Position numbers and translations under genes: made by a program
Assembly (NCBI GenBank): GCA_039679945.1
Contig: JBDKTY010000056.1
Coordinates: 1 to 64,000, forward strand
Direction: 5' to 3'
Source: SbD1 sp039679945
GTDB taxonomy: Bacteria; Desulfobacterota; Syntrophobacteria; Syntrophobacterales; Syntrophobacteraceae
Length of the DNA: 64,000 nucleotides
In this document: piece by piece, positions 43,459-52,333 of the stretch
Layout of the letters: every line of letters begins with the position of its first letter
Numbering within the stretch: position 1 is the stretch's first letter
The notes under the pieces: model-generated
Database searches by the model: none
Told to the model about the DNA's origin: nothing
What the model saw: the letters and a program-made list of their open reading frames with translations, nothing else

Positions 43459-44649
43459 ATGCGAAAGACCCTCTACACATATCTGCTTCGAGAACAAGTG
43501 CCTACGGTGGCCCTCTGTCTTGTCGGAGTAAGTTTCGTCCTGATCACGGGCCAACTTTTCCAACTCATGAGGATTCTCTTCTCCTCCAAATGCAGCTTGG
43601 GGGACCTGGCACAACTGATCCTTTTCGCGCTGCCCAAACTCGCGCTTTTTGCCAGTCCCATGGCGGCGCTGCTTGGAGTCATGCTCGCTTTCGTCCGGCT
43701 CAATGGCGATAACGAGCTGATAGCTTTCCGGGCCGCGGGCACGAGTTTTCTCGAATTCCTGCCTCCGGTTGCGGGAGTCCTGATTGTCGCGGCGGTCCTC
43801 GCTTTCTGCAATGCCGTCTATCTCATACCCGCCGCAAACGCGGCATTCGACCTGAAGGTCACTTCCCTGGCCCGCGCATCTATTCCCGCGCTTCTCAAGG
43901 AAGGTGTTTTCGTATCGTCTATTCCAAAGCTCGTCTTTTTCTTCAAATCGGTTGACCACTCTAACCTGGAGATAAAGGGAGTCTTCGTTCAGGACCAGCG
44001 CCATCCGACCGAAAAGGTCACCATCGCGGCGGAAGGCGCCCGGCTGATTATCCCTCCCGATTCCAAGAGTATCACTTTCCGGATCAATAACGGTGTCATC
44101 ACCCGAACCGGTGAGAACCTGAAAGAGGCCCAGGCCGTGGGGTTCAAGAACTATGATTTCTCTCTCTCGATGGAAGATCTGACGGGGGCCGTGCAAAAGG
44201 GAGTGAAGTCAAGGGTCGAGATGTCTTTCAGGGAGCTTTACCGGAGCATGAAGGCGGCCACCGACAAGAAAACGCTGGCGTACTACGCGCTGGAATTCCA
44301 CCAGAGGATAGCTTTTTCCCTGGCCTGCGTCATCCTGGGGTTATTGGGGCCGCCGCTTGGTTCCCTTTTCCGGCGGACAAACCGCATGACCGGGATAACG
44401 ATCGGGATTGGAATCTTTCTTACCTACTATGTCATCCTGACCGCGGGCCGAGGCCTTTGCGAAAACGAGAAAATCTCGCCATTCCTGGCGGCATGGCTGC
44501 CCAACCTGCTGTGCCTGTCCCTGGGGGTATACCTGTGGTGGAAAATGCAGACCGAGAAACCTTTCATTCTGATGGGGATTGCTCGGCTCGCCAAACCGCT
44601 CCGCCTATTCCTGCTTAGGCTGAGTCGGGCCAGGGTGGGCCAGAGATGA
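43459..44649 (+). CDS. lptF: LPS export permease LptF
   Basis: A 396-residue inner-membrane protein of the YjgP/YjgQ family, one half of the LptB2FG transporter that extracts lipopolysaccharide. The typical N terminus MRKTLYTYLLREQ, three N-terminal and three C-terminal membrane segments and a central periplasmic domain are visible. An upstream in-frame TTG exists, but the ATG at 43459 fits the family. It overlaps lptG by 4 bp. Confidence 0.94.
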   Translation: MRKTLYTYLLREQVPTVALCLVGVSFVLITGQLFQLMRILFSSKCSLGDLAQLILFALPKLALFASPMAALLGVMLAFVRLNGDNELIAFRAAGTSFLEFLPPVAGVLIVAAVLAFCNAVYLIPAANAAFDLKVTSLARASIPALLKEGVFVSSIPKLVFFFKSVDHSNLEIKGVFVQDQRHPTEKVTIAAEGARLIIPPDSKSITFRINNGVITRTGENLKEAQAVGFKNYDFSLSMEDLTGAVQKGVKSRVEMSFRELYRSMKAATDKKTLAYYALEFHQRIAFSLACVILGLLGPPLGSLFRRTNRMTGITIGIGIFLTYYVILTAGRGLCENEKISPFLAAWLPNLLCLSLGVYLWWKMQTEKPFILMGIARLAKPLRLFLLRLSRARVGQR

Positions 44650-45722
44650 AAATAATTCCTCGCTACATGCTCCGGCATTACATCCCGGTCTTTGCCGTCT
44701 CACTGGTGGCGTTCGTCGGGATTTATCTCGTGGTGGATTTCTTTGAAAAAATCGAGCCCATGCTGGACCGGAAGCTGCCATGGGTCGAAATCTACTCCTA
44801 CTTTATCAGCAAGATACCCCTGATCCTCACCCAGGGCATTCCCATGGCCACAATTCTGGCGGTCATCATTACCCTTGGGCTTCTTAAGCGCAATCGTGAA
44901 CTGATAGCAATGGAAACAGCGGGCATCAACCCCACCTATTATGTCAGTTCACTGGTAGGGATGGCCATGGTCCTCGCATTCCTGCATTTCAGCATCAATG
45001 AATTCCTGGTGCGTCCGCTCAACCCGAAATTGCAGGATACCTGGGATGTGAAGGTCAAGCAGAAGAAGCCCCCGGTGTGGTGGAACCCCGAAAACATGTG
45101 GTACCGCGAGGGGAATACGATTTATCAGATACGGCTGTATGATCGCCGCGCCACGGCAATGGAGAGGGCCTCCATTTTCTTTCTCGACCCCCAGTTCCAC
45201 CTTATCCAAAGGCTGGATGCCCGGCGGATCTTCTGGAACGGCGAGTCCTGGGTTGCCGAAGACGGACTTATTGTCAGGTTCAAAGGGGCTAACACGGAAC
45301 AGGACTGGTTCGAACGCCGAAAGCTGGAACTCAACGTCGTACCGCAGGATTTCGCGGGCCGCGGCGTTGTTCCGGAAGATCTCGGCTGGGTCGATCTGCT
45401 GCAGTACATAGAAAAAATTGAAGAAGAAGGCTATACCTCGACACCCTACAGGGTTGAGTTGTACCAGCGCCTTGCCTCGCCTTTCGCGACATTCATACTG
45501 GCTTTGCTCGGACTGGCAGTGGGGCTGAGACAGGGACTTCATGAAGGGGTGGCCGCGGGAGTGGGGATATCGATGGCCGTTGCTTTTTCATTCCTTGTCG
45601 TATCCTCGGTCGGCAGCGGCCTTGCTTCCGCGGGCTCTGTCCCGCCCTTCCTGGGCGTATGGGCCGGCAATACGATCTTCATCCTGCTTCTCTGTTTCGG
45701 CTGGATGAAAAGGTATACATAG
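44646..45722 (+). CDS. lptG: LPS export permease LptG
   Basis: A 358-residue partner of LptF with the same topology. It starts IIPRYMLRHYIPVFAVSLVA, has a periplasmic beta-jellyroll domain (about 135-250) and ends with three membrane helices. The ATGA overlap with lptF shows coupled translation. Together with LptB (not here) it drives LPS to the outer membrane, confirming a Gram-negative envelope. Confidence 0.94.
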   Translation: MKIIPRYMLRHYIPVFAVSLVAFVGIYLVVDFFEKIEPMLDRKLPWVEIYSYFISKIPLILTQGIPMATILAVIITLGLLKRNRELIAMETAGINPTYYVSSLVGMAMVLAFLHFSINEFLVRPLNPKLQDTWDVKVKQKKPPVWWNPENMWYREGNTIYQIRLYDRRATAMERASIFFLDPQFHLIQRLDARRIFWNGESWVAEDGLIVRFKGANTEQDWFERRKLELNVVPQDFAGRGVVPEDLGWVDLLQYIEKIEEEGYTSTPYRVELYQRLASPFATFILALLGLAVGLRQGLHEGVAAGVGISMAVAFSFLVVSSVGSGLASAGSVPPFLGVWAGNTIFILLLCFGWMKRYT

Positions 45723-45724
45723 CA

Positions 45725-45735
45725 CCCCCCCCCCC
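45725..45735 (+). repeat. Poly-C tract
   Basis: Eleven consecutive C residues two bases after the lptG stop. Such tracts slip easily; here it is outside any gene. Confidence 0.9.
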
Positions 45736-45761
45736 GGCAGTTCGGCACGGGCGTCGGAAGA

Positions 45762-45789
45762 GTTCGCCCCGAAGCGGATCGGGGCGAAC
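45762..45789. terminator. Hairpin between lptG and ferritin genes
   Basis: Perfect 10-bp stem GTTCGCCCCG/CGGGGCGAAC with an 8-nt loop, between convergent genes. No real U-tract, so termination is only suggested. Confidence 0.5.
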
Positions 45790-45826
45790 GACCGGGAAGC
45801 GTTATTTTCTTGAGCCCATCTTCGCG

Positions 45827-46369
45827 TTATGCCTTGCCTTGTGCCGCTCCCGCGATGATCGTCGTTCCGGGAGGAGGAGTGAAGACGCGTAGTCCCATTT
45901 CCTGATCCAAAAGGAGCAACCCGCTGCCATCTCCCCCGACCAGCTTCAGCTTTTGAACAATGGCATCCGCGCTGGTCTCTTCTTCAACCTGTTCGCCGAC
46001 AAACCACTGCAGAAAGTTCACGGTCGCGTAGTCCTTGTGTAGCGTCGCGATGTCCAGAAGTCCGTGTATCAGCCCCGTCACCTTGATCTCATGGGCATAG
46101 ATTTCCTCGCATGCCGCCAGAGGTGATTCCCACGTTGTCGGAGGACCTCCAATCGGCTGCATCACCGCCTGTCCGCCGCGTTCCGTTATGAAATTGAAGA
46201 ATTTCATCGCATGCGTCAATTCCTCAAGCGCCTGCACTTCCAGCCATCTCGCAAATCCGTTCAGATTGATATTCTTGAAATAGGCGGACATGGACAGGTA
46301 AAGATATGCTGAATAGAGTTCCGCATTTACCTGTTCGTTCAGGGAAGTTCTGACTTCCTCCTTGATCAT
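45827..46369 (-). CDS. Ferritin (prokaryotic, non-haem)
   Basis: A 180-residue iron-storage protein of FtnA type. The N terminus EEVRTSLNEQVNAELYSAYLYLSMS and the ferroxidase residues in NEQVNAELY, LEELTHAMKF and VEEETSADAI match the family; a C-terminal extension of about 20 residues (TPPPGTTIIAGAAQGKA) is unusual. AGGAG lies 6 nt before the ATG. A MITE-like element begins only 15 bp upstream of the start codon, so the promoter must lie in or beyond it. Confidence 0.94.
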   Translation of the reverse strand: MIKEEVRTSLNEQVNAELYSAYLYLSMSAYFKNINLNGFARWLEVQALEELTHAMKFFNFITERGGQAVMQPIGGPPTTWESPLAACEEIYAHEIKVTGLIHGLLDIATLHKDYATVNFLQWFVGEQVEEETSADAIVQKLKLVGGDGSGLLLLDQEMGLRVFTPPPGTTIIAGAAQGKA

Positions 46370-46383
46370 GTTTCTCTCCTTTC

Positions 46384-46507
46384 ATACGCAATTGCGTTCA
46401 AGATGAATCTACCCCGAGAGTGAAGATGCCGATAAAAATTGGCCCGTTCCACCCTTCGATACATCAGGACGAACGGGGGATGTATCATCTTGAACGCGAA
46501 ATAATAT
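46384..46507 (-). repeat. MITE-like element, copy upstream of ferritin
   Basis: 124 bp, opposite orientation to copies 1 and 58438-58560. Ends ATACGCAATTGCGTTCAAGA and, reversed, ATATTATTTCGCGTTCAAGA. The inner hairpin arms are CCCGTTC and GAACGGG. Its left end is 15 bp from the ferritin start codon. Confidence 0.8.
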
Positions 46508-46818
46508 CAATCGTCCTACTCGGGCTTCCTGACTCCCGGATACAATTTGAACGTGCCGGATCGATGGTCAGGAAAATTTAGGTACGATTGTGGCACTGTC
46601 AATTTAGGAAATACTCCTCAATTCTGATATTTACCGACGAGAATTTCACTGCGTGCATGCCCCCTGGCGCCTATCGACGCATCGTGTTTTTGGCGTATCC
46701 CGGAGAGTGAAATGCGCTTTTGGCGTTTTTACTTGAAAATACCGCAAGTTTGTTGCACCATTCGTTCCGTTTCCTACTGGATAGCCCGATTGATCGATTT
46801 ACACAGGAGATGCCGTTG

Positions 46819-48369
46819 ATGAAGAATCGCCTGCTTGCGTTTACCCTTCTCGGATGCAGCATTGTTTTAGTCCCTGGATGTTCGACTTTCCCGTTCAAGT
46901 CATCAGGTGCTTCAGATATTTCCGCCCGCAAGACGGCACCCGCGCAGGGTTTGAACCCGCAGAACCTGCCTCCCGCGCCCGTGGCCGCCAAGTCCGAACT
47001 TGCCATCCCCGATCACCCTTCAATCGATTATTGGGTGCGACGGTATTCGGATAAAAACCATAAAAGTTTTCAGACACAGCTCGACCGGGCCTGCAATTAT
47101 GTCGTGCCCGCCGAGGAGATCTTCGTCCGCAAGGGACTGCCAAAAGAATTGGTGTATGTGGCACTTGTCGAGAGTGGTTTTTCGCCGACCGCAAGGTCTC
47201 ACGCCAACGCGGTGGGGATGTACCAGATCATATCCAAGACGGGAACCCGCTTCGGACTGGAGCAGAACCAGTATATCGACGAGAGGCGCCATCCCATGAA
47301 AGCCGCGCAGGCCGCGGCGGATTATCTCTCATTTCTCTACGATACCTTCAAATCCTGGCCGCTCGCGCTGGCCGGCTACACTGCCGGAGAAAACGCGGTC
47401 CAGGGCGCGCTCGACAAAAGTGGCCTGAAAGATTTCTGGGCGTTGCAGGAAAACGGTTATTTGCCCTCCGAGACACGCGACTATGTTCCCAAGGTGCTCG
47501 CGACAGTCAAGATCATCAGAAGCCCGAAGCAGTACGGTTTTCACTATAACCCGCAGTACTACGTCAAAAAGCATGAGACGGTCAAGGTCCCCGGAGGAGT
47601 GAAGCTCGCCTGGATCGAGAAGAAGACCGGCATACCGGAGGAGTCGCTCCTCAACTGCAATCCTGAACTCTGCAAGCCTGTAACGCCGCCCCAGTGTTCC
47701 GATTACGAACTGTGCGTGCCCCTGGGGACAGGTGATGACATTCTGACTCAATTGGCCAGTTATTCTCCGCAGGAAGAAAAGGCCGAAAAGAAGGTCCTGG
47801 CGGCTTCGCCCGTGGCAGCGGCTCCCGCTGCATCCTATAAGGTCAGGCGTGGCGACACCTGGACGAGCCTGTCCCGGAAGTATAAGTGTTCCGCGGCCTC
47901 TCTTGCCTCCATGAATGGCATGAAGGCTTCCCAGCCTCTCCAGGTCGGACGCACTCTGAAGCTGCCCGGCAAGATGACGGCTACGGCCGCGTTACCTGCC
48001 AGGGAGGCTTCAAAGCCTTTGGTGGTTGCAAAGGCTAAACCCGGTAAGGCCACCGTTTCAGCTCCGGCGCCGGCCAAGAAAAGCGCCGCTCCTGTTCCGG
48101 TTGCGAAGGCGAAGCCCGGTAAGACGACGGTTGCGGCTTCGGCGCCGGCTAAGGGGAAGGCCGCAGGGGCGGGACCGAAATCCGCTCACTATGTGGTTCG
48201 CCAGGGGGATACCCTCTGGGCCATTGCCGATAAATTCCGCATTCCTGTCAAGACGCTCTGCACCCAAAACGACCTGAAGCCCAATCAGAAGTTGGTTCCC
48301 GGAAATTCCCTGACAGTCTATACCTCTCAGCAGGAGCCCGAACGCGTGTCGAAAAAGAAGGGAAATTGA
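46819..48369 (+). CDS. Membrane-bound lytic murein transglycosylase with LysM repeats (MltD-like)
   Basis: A 516-residue cell-wall enzyme. The ATG at 46819 begins a lipoprotein signal (lipobox VPGC). The SLT domain (about 70-230) has the catalytic Glu in YVALVESGFSPTA and the AVGMYQIISKTG block. Two LysM peptidoglycan-binding modules (YKVRRGDTWTSLSRKY and YVVRQGDTLWAIADKF) are joined by an Ala/Lys/Pro linker with the near-repeat VAKAKPGK(A/T)TV. GGAG stands about 9 nt before the start. Family firm; exact paralogue name less so. Confidence 0.93.
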   Translation: MKNRLLAFTLLGCSIVLVPGCSTFPFKSSGASDISARKTAPAQGLNPQNLPPAPVAAKSELAIPDHPSIDYWVRRYSDKNHKSFQTQLDRACNYVVPAEEIFVRKGLPKELVYVALVESGFSPTARSHANAVGMYQIISKTGTRFGLEQNQYIDERRHPMKAAQAAADYLSFLYDTFKSWPLALAGYTAGENAVQGALDKSGLKDFWALQENGYLPSETRDYVPKVLATVKIIRSPKQYGFHYNPQYYVKKHETVKVPGGVKLAWIEKKTGIPEESLLNCNPELCKPVTPPQCSDYELCVPLGTGDDILTQLASYSPQEEKAEKKVLAASPVAAAPAASYKVRRGDTWTSLSRKYKCSAASLASMNGMKASQPLQVGRTLKLPGKMTATAALPAREASKPLVVAKAKPGKATVSAPAPAKKSAAPVPVAKAKPGKTTVAASAPAKGKAAGAGPKSAHYVVRQGDTLWAIADKFRIPVKTLCTQNDLKPNQKLVPGNSLTVYTSQQEPERVSKKKGN

Positions 48370-48718
48370 TACTCCAGCGCCGCCCCGCGCGTGCGGCCTC
48401 ACTCTCCGCGGGGGGAGGCCGCGAGTGCCCGTCGAATTTCCCCCACCCGCATGCTGTTGACCGGAAACGGGTCGTTAGAAGAATTCTATGTTCAGAAAGA
48501 TGTGGCTCCCGCCTGCCCGTTCCGGGAGCGGCAAATCCCGCATTCGCATCATGGGGTATAATCGATAAACAGCATTGCAGCCACGCACATCCCCCGCCTT
48601 TTCATCGTATTCTCCTTTGAATGGCATGTTATAAGCGCTCGCTTTCAAACTACTCGCTCCGTTATCAATCCCGGATGATTAGGTTAAAATCAGACGGATT
48701 GACTGTGGGAGTAATGCA
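48370..48718. other. Intergenic region after the transglycosylase
   Basis: Contains a hairpin GCGGCCTC...GAGGCCGC near 48395-48423, probably at the end of the upstream transcript, without U-tract. Nothing else recognised. Confidence 0.5.
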
Positions 48719-49192
48719 ATGGTCGGTGGAGTCAACGATATCGATGAAGAAAGGGCGGCACACGAAGCCTTTGTGACGCTTACCCATGCCGCCGAGTCGC
48801 TGAATGCCTGCGTGCACAGGCATCTGGCCGGGATGGGAATAACCGTTTCCCAAATGGGTGTTCTGGAGGCGCTGTACAGTCTCGGCCCGCTTTCCCAGGG
48901 GCGTATAGGCAAGCTGCTGTTGAGAAGCGGCGGAAATATGACCCTGGTTATAGATAACCTGGAAAAACGCAAACTGGTCAGGCGAAAGCGCAAGGAATCC
49001 GACAGGCGCTATTACATCGTGGACCTCACTGTTCAGGGCAGGAAACTGATAGGTGAGCTTTTTCCGGTACACCTGAAAAGAATCACGGAACACATGGGGG
49101 TCCTCACCCGGGATGAGCAGGCGGAGTTGGAGAGGCTTTGCCGGAAACTGGGAAACGGGGGACTGAAAGGTTGCCAGCCTATATCCGGATAG
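48719..49192 (+). CDS. MarR-family transcriptional regulator
   Basis: A 157-residue winged-helix regulator. The core VSQMGVLEALYSLGPLSQGRIGKLLLRSGGNMTLVIDNLEKRKLVRRK with the wing DRRYYIVDLT (about 42-105) is typical MarR. A cysteine in the first helix (NACVHRH) could sense oxidants, as in some members (inference). Its 3' end overlaps the convergent DoxX-like gene by 14 bp. Target genes are not evident; the DoxX/CDF pair is a possibility. Confidence 0.88.
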   Translation: MVGGVNDIDEERAAHEAFVTLTHAAESLNACVHRHLAGMGITVSQMGVLEALYSLGPLSQGRIGKLLLRSGGNMTLVIDNLEKRKLVRRKRKESDRRYYIVDLTVQGRKLIGELFPVHLKRITEHMGVLTRDEQAELERLCRKLGNGGLKGCQPISG

Positions 49193-49628
49193 TACTTCTC
49201 GGGCCTTTTCTAAAAACCTGGGTGAGAAGTCCCAGTCCGAGCAGCAGAAAAAATGAATCGCGCACGATATACCATGCGGTTTGCGGCGTGCCGGTAACAC
49301 TGGTCGTGAAGCACCCGCAGTGGATATTGAGGCCGCGCGCGAGGTTGAACATGAGCGCGGAGAAAAAGGCGAGCAGAAGCAGGTTCGATACCACCGCGGC
49401 CCCTGGCAGCCAGATCCCGAAAAGTATCAGCACTCCCAGGAGCGCTTCGAGCCAGGGCAAAATAATAGCGGTCAGGTTCACCATGCTGTCGGGGAGAATC
49501 TGATAGTTGTGGATGATTTGTGCAAATTCCGCCGGATGGACGATCTTCAGAACGCTCGCGGCAATGAAAATGGACCCGAGCCCAATGCGGGTGCAGATGA
49601 GAAGATACTTGCCACGATAATTTTTCAT
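49179..49628 (-). CDS. DoxX/MauE-family membrane protein
   Basis: A 149-residue protein with four predicted membrane helices. The start RIGLGSIFIAASVLKIVHP and the CxC element in LNIHCGCF match MauE/DoxX-like proteins linked to thiol redox in the envelope. It overlaps the CDF transporter gene by 4 bp (ATGA), so the two are cotranscribed; a link to metal or thiol balance is plausible but unproven. Confidence 0.85.
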   Translation of the reverse strand: MKNYRGKYLLICTRIGLGSIFIAASVLKIVHPAEFAQIIHNYQILPDSMVNLTAIILPWLEALLGVLILFGIWLPGAAVVSNLLLLAFFSALMFNLARGLNIHCGCFTTSVTGTPQTAWYIVRDSFFLLLGLGLLTQVFRKGPRSTIRI

Positions 49629-50689
49629 ACAGTTTCGTCCCTGCCCTTTTCCGCGCCGTTGTTCACGTTTCCGTTCCGGCAGGACAGTTCACAGAACATG
49701 TCCCCCCCGCCGCATTCCCCGGTTTCGAACTGAAGCACCGGGTGATCTATTCCGAACTGTTCAAGAAGTCTGTGCCGCACGTTCCTGGAGAGGTCTTCTA
49801 TCTGGCTGAGGCGCTGGTCGGGCACGACAACGTGGCAGGAGAAGGCGACACTCGAAGAGCATAAATTCCACGCATGGAGATAATGTACATTCTTGATCCC
49901 GGGCATGCTCTCGATCGCTTCCTTTATCCGATGGAGGTTCAGGCCGCCGGGAGTGCCGTTCATCAGGATGCAGACAGCCTCCTTCATTATGCTCCAGCAG
50001 TTCCGGATGATGAATAGCGCGATGAGCGCGGAGAGTGCCGGGTCAAGCCAATACCAGGGCATGTAGATCAAAACGGCGCCCGTGACGGCCACGGCGACCG
50101 AGGTAAACAGGTCCCCCAGCATGTGCAGGAAAGCTCCCCTGACGTTGAGATTGTGGCTGGAGTCCTTATGCAGGAGCCATGCGGAAATCCCGTTGCCCAG
50201 TATCCCCACTCCCGCTACCGCGATGACCAGTTTGGCCACTACCGGTTCCGGGTGGAGTATTCGTTGAAAGGCTTCGTAGACCAGGAAAACGGAGACTCCG
50301 AAAAGGAGCATGACATTGAGAGCGGCGGCGAGAATTTCAGCCCTGCGGTATCCGAACGTGAAGCCTTCCGAGGCCCCGCGCCTCCCGATTCTGTTGGCAA
50401 TGTAAGCGATGAGGACCGCCATGAAATCACTGAAATTGTGGGCGGCGTCAGAAATGAGGGCGATACTGTGCGCATAGATCCCGCCGACTACCTGGATAGC
50501 GGGAATGAGGAAATTGAGGGCCAGTGTGATAAGAAGCCTCGAACCGCTGGTATCGGGGATCGTGCCGTGGTGATGAGTCGCCCCTCTTCTTGAGCCGCAG
50601 CCGCAGGCTGTTTCTTCCGGAGGGCCCGAACCGGCATGGTCCATATCGATGGAGTGCCGGTGGGATGTTCCTTTGCTGGTTTTCTCCAT
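49625..50689 (-). CDS. Cation diffusion facilitator metal exporter (ZitB/CzcD-type)
   Basis: A 354-residue CDF transporter. A His/Cys-rich N-terminal tail (GTSHRHSIDMDHAG, CGCGSRRGATHHH) precedes six membrane segments with metal site residues in SDAAHNFSD and HMLGDLFTS (HxxxD each) and a C-terminal cytoplasmic domain. Zinc or cobalt export is typical of this group. The C terminus adds a small Cys cluster (ETGECGGGDMFCELSC), uncommon for the family. Confidence 0.92.
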   Translation of the reverse strand: MEKTSKGTSHRHSIDMDHAGSGPPEETACGCGSRRGATHHHGTIPDTSGSRLLITLALNFLIPAIQVVGGIYAHSIALISDAAHNFSDFMAVLIAYIANRIGRRGASEGFTFGYRRAEILAAALNVMLLFGVSVFLVYEAFQRILHPEPVVAKLVIAVAGVGILGNGISAWLLHKDSSHNLNVRGAFLHMLGDLFTSVAVAVTGAVLIYMPWYWLDPALSALIALFIIRNCWSIMKEAVCILMNGTPGGLNLHRIKEAIESMPGIKNVHYLHAWNLCSSSVAFSCHVVVPDQRLSQIEDLSRNVRHRLLEQFGIDHPVLQFETGECGGGDMFCELSCRNGNVNNGAEKGRDETV

Positions 50690-51530
50690 GGGTGTTCAGC
50701 GGACTCCTGTTCCCGCATCCTCAACCTGACTCCGGTGGAATGGCTGAGTGCCGGGCCTTTATGCGTCGGTAGCGGTGTTCATCATTACAACATCTAATAT
50801 TATAACCCGTTTTCAGGTGATTCGAACCTGGAAATGCACCGTATAGCAACTTGGGTGATCATCTTTTCCTTCCCGCACCCATCCTCCCGGTTCGAAAAGA
50901 TGGATGCAAACCGCCCGGGGAATCCGGTCAGTCTTTTACGGCGCCGTCCCGATCCGGTAAACGTACTGCTTGCCATCCGTGCCCGGTTCTTCCACATGTT
51001 CAAAATTTGCCCGGATGTGTTCCATGATCAGGGGATGGCTCTTCTCGAACCGCGGGCCGTCACGCGAGCGGGAAGCCGGTTCTCCCCTGAATTGCGAACA
51101 CTGCGCGGGTGATCAGCGCGGAAAGCGGAGCGATGGGGAGGACCTGTTGTTTGCCGGCGGGAATACTCGGCTTCAGAAGCCGGGTCGTCGCCTGGAACGG
51201 CGCTTTCTTCCGCGAGTGCGGGTAAAGATCAGAGCGCGGCCGCCCGTCGCATTCGGTCCGACGACCCTTGGCTCTATTCGCAAGGAAGAGATGCTGACCC
51301 GCATTATTCATGAATCGCGCTCCGCGCCCGTAAAGCCCAATAAGGATACGATGTCCAGGGCTTGAAGCGATTTTGTGCCGATAACACACTGTCGGTCGAA
51401 GTTGAGGTGGAAAATCCAGCTAACACATGGTCTATACAGGGCTTTTTACGCTTCTTCTCGGAAAGCCATGAATAATGCGGGCTAAACGATCTTAGCCGTC
51501 ATGCCACGTTCCCGCTGCCTCCCCTCATTT
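50690..51530. other. Intergenic region, about 840 bp, no clear gene
   Basis: No convincing gene. On the minus strand a frame of about 56 codons (near 51115 to 50943) ends EHVEEPGTDGKQYVYRIGTAP and reads like the tail of a small protein, but it lacks a good start. No RNA gene or repeat family seen. Confidence 0.5.
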
Positions 51531-52037
51531 CTAACTCTTTGAGGAAATGGCATCCTGAATCAGGGACTTGAGCTTACCCTTCGACGGCACGGACCCGACC
51601 CATAGCTGCCTGCCGTTTATGATGAGCGCGGGGACGCCCATTACCCTGTACCGGGCGATTTCCTTCATGTCCATCACGTGTTCGACACTGCCGGGGGTGT
51701 CGAGGTCGGTAAGGGTTTCCATGACAAGCTGAACGAGTCTGTCGCACTGGCCGCATCCGCCGCCAAGCACTTTTATATCCAGTCCCTCGGGTTCCTCATC
51801 GGTGCAGGGTTGCCCCAAAGCCTTGCGGAACTCACGCGCGAAAGCCTTTCTGTAGGCATCGCGGGCTGGTGAAGGTATGTAATTGTTCTTCTCCAATTCT
51901 CCGACCAACGCTTCCCCGATCTCCTGGTCGTTCCTGTCGCGAAGCAGATCGGCGAAGTGAGAAATTGCTTCCTTCATCCCGGTGATGCTCACCGAATGCT
52001 TTCCAACCATAATTCGAGAAATGTCTTTTTCGCTCAT
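51531..52037 (-). CDS. Thioredoxin-fold protein with N-terminal helical domain
   Basis: A 168-residue cytoplasmic protein. The C-terminal half (about 88-165) is a small glutaredoxin-like domain of the MTH895 type with redox motif CGQC in VLGGGCGQCDRL and the cis-Pro segment GVPALIINGRQLWVG. The N-terminal half (about 1-80) is helical and not recognised. GGGACC just before the ATG is a weak SD. Likely a thiol-disulphide reductase of unknown partner. Confidence 0.8.
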   Translation of the reverse strand: MSEKDISRIMVGKHSVSITGMKEAISHFADLLRDRNDQEIGEALVGELEKNNYIPSPARDAYRKAFAREFRKALGQPCTDEEPEGLDIKVLGGGCGQCDRLVQLVMETLTDLDTPGSVEHVMDMKEIARYRVMGVPALIINGRQLWVGSVPSKGKLKSLIQDAISSKS

Positions 52038-52333
52038 GGTCCCATGTCCGTCAGTTACCGAGGTTTCTTCAAGTACGAGCCGGTATCGATGGGTTCTTAG
52101 TTACAATGTTTCGGCTGGTGCAACAAATCATTTTTCTCCATCCGGATCATCCGGATAGCGGTTTTAGACCGCGGTACGAACGGGGAGTGTTTGCTTTCGG
52201 ATGATGAGCGTTTCGGGCGAACCGGAACGAGTTGTTTTTTGAGAGGCGCCGAAACGCGAGCGGATGAGTCCGCCCGTCCGGCGGGCCGGCTCCACACCCC
52301 CCGCTCCCCTTCGCCGTTCCCATGACCTCCTTT

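Noticed and set aside
45725..45735. Poly-C tract as a phase-variation switch
   Set aside because: It lies outside coding sequence and does not sit in a recognisable promoter spacer.
50811..50840. tRNA-like GGTTCGAATC sequence on the minus strand
   Set aside because: The flanks do not pair as a T-stem and there is no acceptor, D or anticodon arm.
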